Source: Melastoma dodecandrum (Eukaryota > Streptophyta > Magnoliopsida > Myrtales > Melastomataceae). Taken from it: a DNA stretch of 64,000 bases. Under the pieces are notes generated by a model. It did no database searches, was not told where the DNA came from, and was given only the letters and a program-made list of their open reading frames with translations. Within the stretch, counting starts at the first letter, position 1, and every line of letters starts with the position of its first letter. The stretch is taken from assembly GCA_029817715.1 (NCBI GenBank), contig JARUPY010000606.1, positions 2,852,001-2,916,000 on the forward strand. The letters are read 5' to 3'. The position numbers and the translations under genes are program-made. Below are positions 12,322-25,819 of the stretch, in pieces.

Positions 12322-13140
12322 GTGTTTAAAACAAAACTAAAGGTAGTTGGAATAGTGGAATGCCACAAGGCATGGTTGGTTGCAAAAGGTTACACACAAA
12401 GAGAAGGGTTTGACTTTCAGGAGATTTTCAGTCTAGTGGCTAAACACACTTCCATACGCACATTTCTAGCTCTTAAATCTATGCAGAATTGGAGTTTACG
12501 TCAGTTTGACATTCACAATGCTTTTTTGAATGGTGATCTACTTGAGGAAGTTTATATGGATGTGCCAGAAGGTTTGGACATTCAGGAGGAAAAGTGTACT
12601 GGGAAAATGGTTTGCAAGCTTAAGAAGGCCTTGTATGGCTTAAAACAAGCATCAAGGCAGTGGAATGACAAACTATCATCTTGTTTGTTGGCTGATGGTT
12701 TTAGACAGTCCAAGTCAGACTACACTTTATTTACCAAGCAAGAGCAGAGAGGGTTCATTGTTGTGTTGATTTATGTAAATGACATGGTTGTTGCAACTTC
12801 GTGTGATGATCTTATTGATGGGCTCAGGGAGTATTTGCTGCAATACTTTAAAGTGAGGGATCTAGGAGTGTTGAGATACTTCTTAGGGCTGGAAATAGCG
12901 AGATCTAAAGAAGGTATCTTTATTTCACAGAGAAATTATGCTTTGCGATTGTTGGAGGATATGGGGAAGCTGGGAGTAAAGCCTTGTAACATTCCAATGT
13001 CACCCAATCTGAAGCAGGGACGAGAAGAAGATGAGGAAGTTGTAGAAGCAAGTGCATACAGAAGGTTGATAGGAAGAATAATATATCTGGGAATTACAAG
13101 ACCAGATTTAGCCAACAAAAGGACATTGGGATGCAGCTGA
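12322..13140 (+). pseudogene. Copia element 1 reverse transcriptase (active-site mutant)
   Basis: Homology to copia RT is continuous: the K-G-Y-T-Q-R-E-G block, the D-I-H-N-A-F-L-N-G-D-L motif near 12505-12540, and K-A-L-Y-G-L-K-Q-A-S near 12628-12655. The catalytic Y-V-D-D box reads Y-V-N-D at 12772-12783 because codon 12778-12780 is AAT, which removes an essential metal-binding Asp. The frame ends at 13140 just after R-P-D-L-A, where a deletion plus frame slip separates it from RNase H. Confidence 0.9.
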
Positions 13141-13180
13141 CCAAGTTCTCAGATATCTGAAGAGTACACCTGGGAAAGGG

Positions 13181-13744
13181 TTGCTCTTTTCAAATAAAGA
13201 AGCACCTAAGCTTGAAGCCTATTCGGATAGTTATCGCGGTGGATGCATTGACACAAGCAAGTCAACTACAGGACTTGGAATCTTTCTGGGGAATTCACTA
13301 GTAAGCTGGAAGTCAAAGAAACAAACGACAGTTTCGAGAAGCTCCACGGAGGCTGAATACAGGGCGATAGCAACCACAACTGCAGAAGTGTTATGGCTGA
13401 TTGCATTGTTGAAGGATTTTGGAAAAGACACCAAGCTACCTGTTCCACTTTATTGTGACAATAAGTCGGCTATATACATCAACAGAAATCCAGTGTTTCA
13501 TGAGCGCACGAAACACTTGGAGATGGAACTGCATTTCATTCGAGAGAAGCTTGAGCAAGGAATTAATAACGTTTTACATCTCAGAACTCAGCAGCAGTTA
13601 GCGGACCTATTTATAAAGGCACTTCATCCTGGAAGGCAGAATTTGCTTCTAGATAAGATGGGAATGAAGGGCATTTATGACTCCCATCTTGAGGGGAGTG
13701 TGGACATATGTGTGGAAGCAAAAGAAGTGAGGGGGCCAAGCTGA
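13181..13744 (+). pseudogene. Copia element 1 RNase H
   Basis: The copia RNase H domain is well preserved: E-A-Y-S-D-S near 13216-13236, S-R-S-S-T-E-A-E-Y near 13336-13362, C-D-N-K-S-A near 13455-13472, and the R-T-K-H-L-E block near 13507-13530. RNase H degrades the RNA strand of the RNA/DNA hybrid. The frame runs past the PPT into the candidate LTR, so its last ~15 codons are not part of the domain. Confidence 0.85.
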
Positions 13745-14050
13745 AAGGAGAAACGAGGCATGTTGTTATTAGGTTGAAAGCCTTATAAGTTGGTAAATAG
13801 AAAGGGTAAAAGAGTAATAGCCTAGTTTGTTAGTTTGTTAAGAGGTGTGCAGTGAAGTTGTTCGGTTGGGTTGTTGTTCCGTTGAAGATATAAAAAACGA
13901 TGTGATTTGGGTGATGATGTTTTTCGTCGTTTAGCCAAACCTTCGGTCTCCTCCCATGATTCAGGAGGGACATTGTTTCTGCCCCAGGAAGAAGGTGGTC
14001 ATCTCTCCGGAGAAGTGATATCTCCTCCGGTTCGTTCTGATGGGTGAGTG
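13699..14050 (+). repeat. Candidate 3' LTR of copia element 1
   Basis: Sequence starting TGTGGACATATG directly follows the purine tract TTGAGGGGAG, the usual PPT/LTR junction in plant copia. A TATA-like GATATAAAAAA is at 13887-13897, as expected for an LTR promoter. The right end is not defined and no matching 5' LTR was found, so the end coordinate is approximate. Confidence 0.45.
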
Positions 14051-15099
14051 ATGAGGCCTCTGTCTACTTTGGTTTTCATGACCTGTACATGGAAGGACAA
14101 GCATCAATAGCAAAGGAAACCTCCCGCAAAGCCAAGTGGTTGCGGGAGGTGGGTGTTCAAACTCCGGCTGAGAAAGGAGTTGCTGTCGCTCCTATTCTTG
14201 TTTAGCGGCCGAGCCGGAGGACGTCGTTGGTTGCTGTTGCTCTGTCCAGCAAAGTTGAAGGCCATCGCATTTGATGTTGCAGTGGCCATCTCTAGTTGTA
14301 GTCGACAGCCACCAGATTCGAGTTGGTAACGAGATGGAAAGCTTCCACAAATGGAGTTGAACCTACCTTGGGGTTCGTCCGGCCAAAAGCTGAAAATCAA
14401 GGAAGAGGATCTGTTAGTGAGCTTCTCCAGAGAATTGATGAATGAGGCCCCCCGAGAGCCCCCCTTCCGGTGAAGAAGAAAATCCTCCCCCTCCCCGGTG
14501 CCGGAGATGTTGCTCTCCCCCTTTTTTTCCTTTTTTCTCCGCTGATCGTCCCTCCTCTTTTTTTTTTCAGGCTGTCTGCAGTGATCATAACGATAAGGAT
14601 GCTGGATGGGAATGATTCAATTGTTTGTAATAAAAGGAAAAAAATGATTTTACTTTTTTTGTTGATTTACTTCCTTTTGTTAAAATACATAAAAACGTAA
14701 TCTTAGGTTGATTTGTTTGTTTTTTGTGATTTTATTTAGATAAAAAGAATGAAATAAAAAAATGCTAAAAATGATTTTTTTATATATATTATTTTAGAAA
14801 ATTTAAAATATGTTGGTAACCTAATAACAAAAAAAATTAGTTTTATGTAACTAATTTTAGTTTAAAATCAATGACGTAACCACATTTAAGAAAATTAATT
14901 ATTGATTACCTAATTATGTTCAAAAATAAGAAGTAATCAAATATCGTTAATCATGTTCAACGATTTTTAAAACTTGATTAACGATGAGTGTATTACTTTA
15001 ATGGCCAATTTGGGGATCTAAAGAAGCCAAAGTTAGTTGCTTCGAGGGGAAAGTGTTCCAGTTTAGTTAACTCACACAGTGGGCGTGGCCACATCTGCA
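14051..15099. other. Intergenic DNA
   Basis: No recognisable gene. 14100-14580 is GC-richer with homopolymer C and T runs. 14600-15000 is strongly AT-rich. Confidence 0.5.
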
Positions 15100-16020
15100 A
15101 CATCGATGTTGTTGTTGTGGGGGTCTTCGGTGCTGTTGTCGGCGGGGATGATGGAAGAGTTGCAGGAGGTGGAGGGAAGATGGGACTTGGAATAAGGTCA
15201 AAGAAGAGAAAGTTGGATTCGAACCTCAACTGACAGCTTGGTGAGAATACCCTGGCCCCGATTTTGCCAGCACAACACTGCAGCAAAATTCCGGTGATCA
15301 TCATCGCCAAGCAATCGCTGCACTGTTGATCGCTCAAGTCGGGTGTGCACTGAACCATTCCGTATATGGGGACTGAATCCACAGAGCCAGAGCCCGTTGC
15401 ATATTCCCGGAGAAGTCCGCCTTTTAGAACGGCACAAATGTCATTGTAACTTTTATCAGGTTAATCTAAACACATTCCAGTTACAAGATTTACCTTGACC
15501 AGCTTGAGCTCTGAGGCTATCCAGCAACGTCCTAACCTCCTGGACGTGTTAGCTGGGTTCGACGCGTTGGTCGGATTGTAGAGTGGGAAGAGCGGGCTAG
15601 TTGCCACCTTCCCATAAATGTATGTGTTGGAATACATCACTGTGCAGTTCTCATTGAAGAGGACTGCCTGTTTCTCCGATGAACATAGTTGTTTGATCTG
15701 GGCACCTGAATTGCCGAGGCAGGATCGGCAAGCGTCAGCCGAGAGATCTGCATGACAGAGCCCAAGCACCTCAACGTAATCCGGTTGGTTTGTGGACACG
15801 TTGAGAACCCGTTTGAGAGCGTACTCAAGGGTACCATTGCGATGGAGCTCAAAAGGGAATCAAGACTGGAAAGATACGAGCTGTTAGCGGGGCAATCGAC
15901 GCCATCCGAGGAGCGTCTCGTGTATGGAAACTGAGCGCGGACTACAGCCAGGACTGATCCAATGGAAAGGAGGATAATGATTTGGATGAAACTAGCAGGC
16001 TTTGAGATCAAGAGCTGCAT
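15100..16020 (-). pseudogene. CRK ectodomain pseudogene (two DUF26 domains, no kinase)
   Basis: On the minus strand a start at 16020 opens a signal peptide (MQLLISKPASF, then a hydrophobic run), followed by the first DUF26/Gnk2 domain. The frame slips at about 15805-15818, losing one base relative to the homologous protein, and the domain continues in another frame with C-H-A-D-L-S-A-D-A-C-R-S-C (CX8CX2C). A second slip lies near 15530-15545. A GT donor follows at 15493/15494, and a second exon from 15420 downward carries the second DUF26 with its own CX8CX2C and a proline-rich juxtamembrane stretch. Homology stops near 15100 with no transmembrane or kinase sequence. DUF26 pairs form the apoplastic part of CRKs. 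This copy is truncated and frameshifted and is related to the intact CRK at 19.8-22.5 kb. Confidence 0.85.
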
Positions 16021-17225
16021 TATTTTTTTCAGTATTAGAATGAAAAGAACAATGCTGTGAGTTACATAACTTGATCAACCAGCTTTATATAGAAATTTGT
16101 AGGCCTAAAAGAAACAAGGACTACGGAGATTTCGGAAACAGCGTATCTAACGGGCTTACCAGGAAAAAAAACTTATGAAATGGGGTACATAATTTCGAAA
16201 TTCTGAAAATAAGGCTCCGAAATCGAAATTTGCTGAAGAAAGAATTCGAATTTATAAAGTCCGACTTTGACACCTACAAAATCTAACTTCATTTTTTATT
16301 TTTTATTTTTTTAAATAAGATGGTACGACTTTCTTAAGAGTGATTTTTGAAAATCGGACTTTCTTAATTAAAGTCGAAAAGTCCAATTTCGAGGCTTTAT
16401 TGTCGAAATTTCGAAATAATATGCAATATTTCACAAATTTTTTATCCAATTACACCATTTAGGAACATAAATGGCGTCACCCTTAATCAATAAACGTTAA
16501 AGCCACAACTGTCTCGGGAAACAACTTATGGATCACAGTAAAAGGGACCTTCGACCAAAGCGCGAAACAAATATCTGCCCATCCTTCGAAGCGCGACATC
16601 GACCGATATCTGAATGTTTCGCAACCGGAGAACAATTCCATAGCGCCGGACGTGTCCGACACACATGGAAAATTTTGGACTGTGAGAACTCGAAGACTTT
16701 GGGAGTCTTGAGAAAAACATGTCTGAAAAATTTATGGAGACATTACCACATCGGAGCATCAGTTGATTCATAGGACGACCAAGACTCGTGGGAGACCCGC
16801 TCAAAGTCGCGTCGTCTCCTTGAAAGGAATTTCATCACGTAACACATCTAAAACTAGTCTGCCACTCCCGTTAATCACCTTTTTGATTCATCATACTATC
16901 TTTCTACTCTCTTTTTTAAAATTATTGTCCTTGCAGAAATTCATTTAAATTGGTTTAGTTTTCATTTTATAATTATTACAAGACTTTTGTCCGAAAAACC
17001 TTAAGATGGACGGACAAATGTGGAAAGACTCATGAGCTTTCGTCACCAACTCAAACATAGCAAGGTTCCTCGCCAACACGACCCAAATACACGCACAACG
17101 GAGATGAAAGTAAATAGGACATAGCTCTTGAAGACGTCTTCGTGGTCCTTCGAATTCATTGCTACCACAGAGTTCACCGAGACTTTGTTCGAAGAAGGCA
17201 TGTTCCTAACGTTCCTTGAAGAGCT
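16021..17225. other. Intergenic DNA
   Basis: Possible promoter remnant of the CRK pseudogene, then AT-rich sequence (16140-16480) and unassigned DNA. I recognise no gene or transposon end. Confidence 0.45.
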
Positions 17226-17580
17226 TGTAGGTGTTATCGGTGTAGGAACCAATCTTAAAACAACCACATAAATGACAACAGAAGGGATTCTCTCTGAGCA
17301 AAAGCTCTCTCTCTAATTTTATTGAACCAAATCAAAGTGCATAGTTACACCTTCTCATACAAGGACAAACCCTATTTATATGGCCTAAAAAGAATCTAAA
17401 GAAATCAATGAAGATCTAAATAGATATGATATCTTCTCCCAAATCTTTTCATATCGTACTTGAGCCAAATCACCAACAGTTCCTCCTTGAATAAGTGCTA
17501 GTAGATACTTCAATCTTCTTCTATTTGCGCAGAACTGTTCATCAGTATCTCTGTTGTTGCCAGAATTTGTTGGTTCCACA
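17226..17580 (-). repeat. 3' LTR of copia element 2
   Basis: Read on the minus strand it runs TGTGGAACC...ACCTACA. It contains a TATA box CCATATAAATAGG at 17371-17383 and a poly(A) signal AATAAAA at 17317-17323, spaced as in a typical LTR promoter/R region. The left border (17580) rests on the TG start only, because no clear PPT precedes it. Confidence 0.65.
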
Positions 17581-17648
17581 ACTTCTTTTTAGAATCTGTC
17601 TCTGACCTCGGTGGTAAGGCTTCTTCCGTGAGAACTTCCCTGCCTTCT

Positions 17649-17900
17649 CTATTCTTGAGCCTTCAATGCACTCAACAACTCTACCAACTTTATGCCCGAC
17701 AAATCTCTCGTATTCTCCAACGAAGCAATTGTAGCTTCAAAACGTTCTGGCAGCGACACCAAAACCTTCTGCACAATCTGCTCATCCTTTATATATGTCC
17801 CTAGAACTCTAATTCTGTTCGCCAGATGTATCAATCTATCCGAGAAATCCTTCTTCATATCTTGCCACTTGAACTCTCGCATCAAATTCAAAGCCTTCAT
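17649..17900 (-). pseudogene. Copia gag fragment (UBN2 type)
   Basis: An 83-residue frame matches the copia gag domain. It has the M-K-x-D-F-S-D-R-L helix, the V-L-V-S-L-P-E-R-F-E-A-T-I-A-S-L-E core and L-S-x-x-K-L-V-E-L-L-S-A-L. The N-terminal half of gag (17900-18270) is present but disrupted by stops, and sequence after the fragment runs almost directly into the LTR. Confidence 0.8.
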
Positions 17901-18278
17901 GTCCTTTATATTCTCGCCACCGTCATACTCATCCTTTTAGAAATTCCAGATCTCCTTCGCGGTCTGGAACTTCATGATCATCGTAAATATTTTCGACGAC
18001 ACTGCAGCATAGAAGCACGACTTAGCCCTTGCCTTCATCGTGGCTCTCTCTTTATGAAATCGATCTAGTTAATCGTAGGATTGTTGTGGAGTGGGGCTAC
18101 TTCATAATCACCCTCCATTGCTTTCCGCAAATCATTACCTTCCATAAAAAACCGTTCATCTTCATCGCCCAAGCTTGGTAGTCTCTCCATCAATTATAAG
18201 CGGCATCGTAGAAGAGAAATCGCTCCCACTTGCTTCCATCTCCTCCTATGACTTCAACAAGTTACTAGAATCTTCATC

Positions 18279-18291
18279 GGCTCTGATACCA
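18279..18291 (-). other. Primer-binding site of copia element 2
   Basis: The reverse complement reads TGGTATCAGAGCC, the exact initiator tRNA-Met primer site of plant copia elements. It lies 3-4 bases from the LTR remnant end, which fixes the element's orientation. Confidence 0.85.
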
Positions 18292-18360
18292 ATTTTAGGT
18301 ATTTTCGGTGTAGGAACCAATCCTGAAACAGCGACATAAACGACAATAGGACGGGTAACA

Positions 18361-18840
18361 TAACCTTACTTCTTCATAGCATAACCTCTCATAATAGTGA
18401 TGGAGTGGCTGTTCCGCATGACTCTGACAAAAGCCATGGTCGGCCTGCTGATGACATCTTCTTGCACGTACAGCAGGCCGGCAATAATGCACCTTAGGGC
18501 TTCCTCACTCGAGCTTAAGCTCATGACATGAGAGGATGCATATTGCTAGCTCCTGTCCTGTCTCTCCAGTTTTCCCATATCTGGGTCACCACACAAAACC
18601 GAGCAAGCAGGTTATCGATTCATTAAAAACTGGGGGGGGGGGGGGGGGGGGGGGGGGGATCGAGGAAACAGAAAACGGCTCTCGTCATCACAACTTAGTA
18701 TATATATAGTATGGTTTCGGACCCGAATTGGATATCTTGGCATTGCGAACAGCTCACGTGAGATAAAACTAGAACTGACTTAACCGAGAATTGCCCATAC
18801 ATGGCATGCTCCGGAGCCATATATCCGAGTAATATTTTCA
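18361..18840 (-). pseudogene. CRK kinase-domain pseudogene fragment
   Basis: Two pieces of a CRK kinase are readable on the minus strand. At about 18785-18835 the activation-segment end G-Y-M-A-P-E-H-A-M-Y-G-Q-F-S is visible. At about 18385-18590 the last kinase exon reads E-N-W-R-D, then R-C-I-I-A-G-L-L-Y-V-Q-E-D-V, then R-P-T-M-A. These line up with the same exons of the intact CRK at 20276-20426 and 19835-20188. The exons are truncated, carry a stop and indels, and are separated by a 27-base poly-G run. The ectodomain and N-lobe are missing. It is probably a third CRK copy of a former tandem cluster; it could also be the displaced kinase of the 15.1-16.0 kb ectodomain, but the order on the strand makes that less likely. 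Confidence 0.8.
18632..18658 (+). repeat. Poly-G run of 27
   Basis: An uninterrupted run of 27 G residues lies in the intron position of the CRK kinase pseudogene. Long G runs are rare in plant DNA and prone to slippage and assembly error, so the exact length is uncertain. Confidence 0.9.
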
Positions 18841-19834
18841 TCCGAAAAAATGGCCAAAAGTACACGACAGAATTGATAATTTAATCGGGTTGAAATCAAA
18901 CTTGATGTTATTTAGGCCGGGAGCATAGGAAAAGGTAAGGAAAATGAAAAAAAAATGAATACACATTCCAAAAAATTCTCTCTTAATATACACAGTATTA
19001 GTCTCACCGTAGGATGCCATATGACTATAGAGATTCGAACCCCTCAGCGCGGCCACCCGGTAGCCATCTCACTATTCTTAGCTGACAATAATATCGTACT
19101 TTTAATAGAATAGATAGATAGATAAGGAGTTATTAAAAAAGGTTAGGCCCTTCAATAGTATAAGTTGGACTTTTAATCCATGTAGTGGGAGTAAGTGCAA
19201 CATTTCAAAATCATATTTTTGTAAAATGAATTCAAAATTTTGTTCAAAGGATCGTTTTATAAAATTAAATAAAGAAATGTAGCCTGAAACAAAAAAAAAA
19301 AAGTAAGTAGCAGTATTAATGGGCTGCTGGGCTGTTTGCATTTATTGTGATGGGCTGATCCGCCAACTGTTTATGATCTGTGTAGTCAAGTTTTAGTATG
19401 AGCGGTAGGCACAAGTGATCCTAATACTAATTCAACCTCGTATACGGGAAATTATAGTTGGTTGTCGGGAATGCGATGTTTGGGGTGTCACTTCTAGATC
19501 TTGACTTCTTTTGAAGATGTGGAAAGTCATCACGAGGAAGAAGACCAAGACTTGGCTCCTCTTTTGCCCGGGCTTTCGTAATTGTCACGCTGATGGCGAG
19601 GAGAGTAAATTAACAAACGGACAGAAATCTCTCGAGTGTCTTGGTTTTTGAAAGGGAAAGATGTGTTTAGTCCAATGATATTCGAGAAATCCCCGCGAAA
19701 TGGAACGGACACGTTCAACCGGAGACTTGAGTTGTAAGGTTGACCACATGTATTTCTTACAAGAGTTTTTGCTGCAAATGGCCAATATTTGCTAGTAAGA
19801 AAGGAGGCTTTCATATGCTGCTTTCGATGGAGAC
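18841..19834. other. Intergenic DNA and CRK 3' UTR
   Basis: 19500-19834 is probably the 3' UTR of the intact CRK. At 19032-19041 the minus strand carries GGTTCGAATC, a Pol III B-box sequence, with TGGCTACCGGG just upstream, which could be a tRNA-derived SINE head. I cannot fold a tRNA there. The rest is AT-rich and unassigned. Confidence 0.4.
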
Positions 19835-22493
<2,659 letters not shown>

Positions 22494-23261
22494 AGGGTGA
22501 AGGTGTTGTCTTCTTTCAACGTTTGGACGACAAATTGAGCTTTCTGACTGCTGTAAACTTTACGCTCTATGCCTAAGCCATACCTGGCCTGAAGGTCGGA
22601 GGTGCAGTCATGGGGGTATAGATGAAGTTATGAGGCAGGAGCACAAGACGTGTGCTAATTGTACCATGACGACGCGTTCTCCAGCATCCAGAGCACGCTG
22701 AATTTGTTGGAAAAATATGGTGGCCCTAGTCGACCTTGACTTTGCTTGCATTCTTGATGGAGATGGGACTCGACAATCATTTTACCTGTCCTGAAGGAGT
22801 TTTCAATATCTAGGCTGTCCTGATCCGAGGTTGACTTGCGCGACTGGTGAATTGTCTGGACAAAGACTTTAATGTCAACCACGTCTGTTGCCATCCCTTG
22901 ATGCAAAGAGACTTCCCCGTTCATGAAGCGATTGGTGCAACTTTGAAGGATTCTTCATTGCGTATGGAAAAACGTGATCGGCGGAAACATACCCGACTGA
23001 ACATACACGGAATCGGAATAAGAATTGGGATTTTCTTCTGACCAAACTTCTCCATACAGGAGACGTTGCTTATGACTAAAGATTTGAGAAACGAATAACG
23101 CTCATGTTCTGCTTTTCGCTGGATCGTGTTTCACATGATTATCATCGGGAACTACAAAACCCCGTCTCATGACCGACCTTCCGTCTACAACGCGTCGATT
23201 TTGAGCGCTACGTCTCGAGAGGATTTTCATTTGACGGAGGGACGTTCAACTAAGACCATGG
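22494..23261. promoter_or_regulatory. CRK upstream region with W-box motifs
   Basis: TTGACT (W-box, the WRKY factor site) occurs at 22736-22741 and 22831-22836, about 245 and 340 bases upstream of the CRK start. CRK genes are commonly WRKY-responsive, so these could matter, but two short motifs are weak evidence. No gene is seen between here and the copia LTR at 23262. Confidence 0.35.
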
Positions 23262-23721
23262 TGTTGCGATGCTCAACCTTGCGTCGACCAATTTATCCGC
23301 CTACCTACAATTCACAGAAATCTACGAGTGCAGCGAAAATCGTTACTTGACACGATTATCGTCAGCGATATACGTGGTTCAACGAATATGCCTACATCCA
23401 TGGGAGGCCCTCCGAGATCTACTAGATAAAATCCGAAATTACAAGTACAAGAATATTGTCAACCCCCGATGATCGCTCACCGTACAGAATTCACTCTAAG
23501 TGTTACCCGTACCTCAAAACCTAATACTATTACGTCTTGAATGAGGTGTGTATAATGCTCATTCACCTAAACATATATATTGGTCATTTTGTCATCAACA
23601 AATCCAAAAATATCTTTGAAATATTCCCCAAATATTACCCGAATATCTTCATCAATATTCTCCAAATATATTTGAAATATTTCCTTCAATACTCTTATAA
23701 CTTTTGGACAAAATCCCAACA
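23262..23721 (-). repeat. 3' LTR of copia element 3
   Basis: About 460 bases, aligned end to end with 27401-27883. The shared stretch includes the block CTACATCCATGGGAGG and the run ACCTCAAAACCTAATACTAT. It lacks the roughly 25-base A-rich segment present in the 5' copy near 27505-27540. Divergence is clearly visible by eye, so the element is old. Confidence 0.85.
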
Positions 23722-23916
23722 ATCTCCACCTTAGGCCAAAAACCCAATGGAAATATGATCTAATTCCTGGACATCTGAAAAATCTATAAAGTTATCTTTT
23801 GCGAATGCCGACCATGTTACAGCAGTGCTCGAACTTAGCCATAGTAACCGTTTTTGTCAACATATCTGCCAGATTATCTACACTGTGAACTTTTTTCAAT
23901 AACACCTCACCTTATG

Positions 23917-24265
23917 CTAACACATCTCGGATAAAATGAAGATGCACGTCAGTATGGTTAGTTCGTTCATGATACATATATTCTTCGACACATGAATAGC
24001 ACTCTGATTATTACAGTACATCATACCTCTCAACCACAACGCTTCTTTGGCTACCTCGGTAGCCGCCATGTACTCTGCCTCTGTAGTAGACAAAACAACA
24101 ATACGCTGCAGTGTAACTTTCCAACTAACTGCGCAACCAGACAGACAAAAGATGTATCTAGTGATTGATCTTCTTCTAACCAAATCACCTGCGAAATCAC
24201 TAGATATTGAACAAGAACTGGCTCTAAACATGAGACCTACATCCAAGAACCTCTTAGGTATTTAA
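23917..24265 (-). pseudogene. Copia element 3 RNase H remnant
   Basis: The minus strand encodes Y-I-F-C-L-S-G-C-A-V-S-W-K and S-T-T-E-A-E-Y-M-A-A-T-E-V-A-K-E-A-L-W-L, the copia RNase H core. It then loses the normal C-D-N-x-S-A spacing through a small deletion (M-Y-C-N-N-Q-S-A). The frame ends at 23917. Confidence 0.8.
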
Positions 24266-24284
24266 GAATCCACTTCACCGCTTC

Positions 24285-25085
24285 TCAGTGAGCTTTACCC
24301 AGATTAGCCATAAATCTACTAACCAATCCTACTACATGTGTGATATCAGGTCTAGTGCAGATCATGGCATACATGATACTACCAACAACATTATCATATG
24401 GAATACGCTCCATATAGGCAATATGATTTGGGACACTGCTCCATAGAAAGTTTAAAATGTACAACAAGTGGTTTACTTACAGGTTTACACCCTTCCATCC
24501 TAAAATGCTTCAACACTTTCTCCACATAGACACTTCGGGACAAGTGCAACATACCTGATGTGCGATCTCGGAAAATTTTCATTCCTAAAATTTTCTACAC
24601 TGGACCTAAATCCTTCGTCTCAAACTCACTACTCAACATCCCTTTTAGATAAATCATATCTGACATATTCTTCGCTGCAATTAGCATTGTCATCAACATA
24701 TAATAACAGGTAGATTATCCCAACATCAAGTCTCATAAAATATACGTTGCCGTCATAGCTACTCCTGGTATACCCATGACTCATCATAAACTTGTCAAAT
24801 TTCATGTACCACTGTCTAGGAGACTGCTTCAAACTATAAAGTGATTTCTTAACTAAACATACCTTATTTTCATTTCTGGAAGAAAGAATCCCTCAGACTG
24901 CTGCTACATGTAATCTGCTCCTCCAAATCTCCATGTAGAAAAGTCGCCTTCACATCAAGCTGCTCAAGCTCCAAGTCCTTTGAGGCCACTAAACCGAGAA
25001 GCACTCTAATAGAACAATGTTTTACCACATGTGAGAAAATCCCATTGTAGTCGATTCCCTCTCTTTGTGTAAAAATCCTAGCCAC
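24285..25085 (-). pseudogene. Copia element 3 reverse transcriptase remnant
   Basis: Broken into at least four frames: 25085-24870 (F-T-Q-R-E-G-I-D-Y through L-E-Q-L-D-V-K-A-T-F-L-H-G-D-L-E-E), 24832-24629 (the S-P-R-Q-W-Y block and the Y-V-D-D box in L-L-Y-V-D-D), 24582-24394, and 24467-24285 (P-Y-D-N-V-V-G-S-I-M-Y-A-M and R-P-D-I). The catalytic YVDD is still readable although the gene is dead. Confidence 0.85.
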
Positions 25086-25819
25086 TAGTCATGCTTTATA
25101 CCGCATTGCTTCATATGGACTACCTTCCTTCTTCCTGAAAACCCACTTACACGAAACAACCTTTTGCGCCTTGGGACGATCCACAAGAATCCATGTTTTT
25201 TTCCAAAGAAACTCCATCTCCTCGCTCATAGCTCAAATCCACTGTTCAGTGTCAGGACCCGATATCGCCTCATGATACGAAGATGGCTCCTCCAATATCT
25301 CCTATGCAACAGACAAAGCATATTCCACAAACTCATAATCATCATACCTCATAGGTGGTTTGATGGCTCGTCGTGCTCTATTAAGAGCTATAGAGCACGA
25401 CATCTCTTGTGGTTCCTCTACCTCCACCTCTGATATATCTGTTTCGGACTGACTAAAACCGTTCGCTACCTTCAAAGTACTTGTCGGTACCTCCACCTCA
25501 ACACTGACACCCTGACATTTGTCACACGACTGACTCATATTGCTATGCAACACCGAAGACTAATCAAAGATAACATCCTTGCTAATAATTAATCCGGATG
25601 AACACTCATCAATACACCACAACTGATAACCGTCACCCCGCATGGATAACATAGGAATACGCACTTCTTTGCCCGTGGCTCAAGTTTACCGTCATTCACT
25701 CAAGCATACGTCGAACATCTGAATACTATCAGGCTAGAGTAATCTGCAGGTTTACCAGTCCATACCTCTTCTAGAGTCTTATTCTCAATCGGCGTTGATG
25801 GAGATCTGTTGATCAGGTA

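Larger units (their letters stand above)
9060..13744 (+). mobile_element. Decayed Ty1/copia retrotransposon (copia element 1)
   Basis: Domains follow the copia order gag, protease, integrase, reverse transcriptase, RNase H on the plus strand, split over several frames by indels and stops. The end is marked by a purine-rich PPT-like tract at about 13689-13698, followed by a candidate 3' LTR starting TGTGGACATATG at 13699. The 5' LTR was not identified. The element cannot encode a working polyprotein. Gag, integrase and RT are all broken, and the RT active site is altered. Confidence 0.9.
17226..18352 (-). mobile_element. Internally deleted copia retrotransposon (copia element 2)
   Basis: On the minus strand a 5' LTR remnant (18295-18352) is followed by a perfect copia primer site TGGTATCAGAGCC at 18279-18291. 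A gag fragment lies at 17649-17900 and a fuller LTR at 17226 to about 17580. The LTR ends match: 17226-17280 and 18295-18352 share a long stretch including GGTGTAGGAACCAATC. Protease to RNase H is missing, so this is a deletion derivative that could move only with help from a relative. The outer 58 bases are all that remain of the 5' LTR. Confidence 0.8.

Noticed and set aside
14104..14400. 98-codon minus-strand frame
   Set aside because: No recognisable family, and lies just past the copia 3' LTR. Treated as chance.
19020..19080. tRNA gene
   Set aside because: Box B is present, but box A is too close and no acceptor stem can be paired.
19530..19814. 94-codon minus-strand frame just downstream of the CRK
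   Set aside because: Lies in the probable 3' UTR of the CRK and overlaps a second frame of similar length with no domain.
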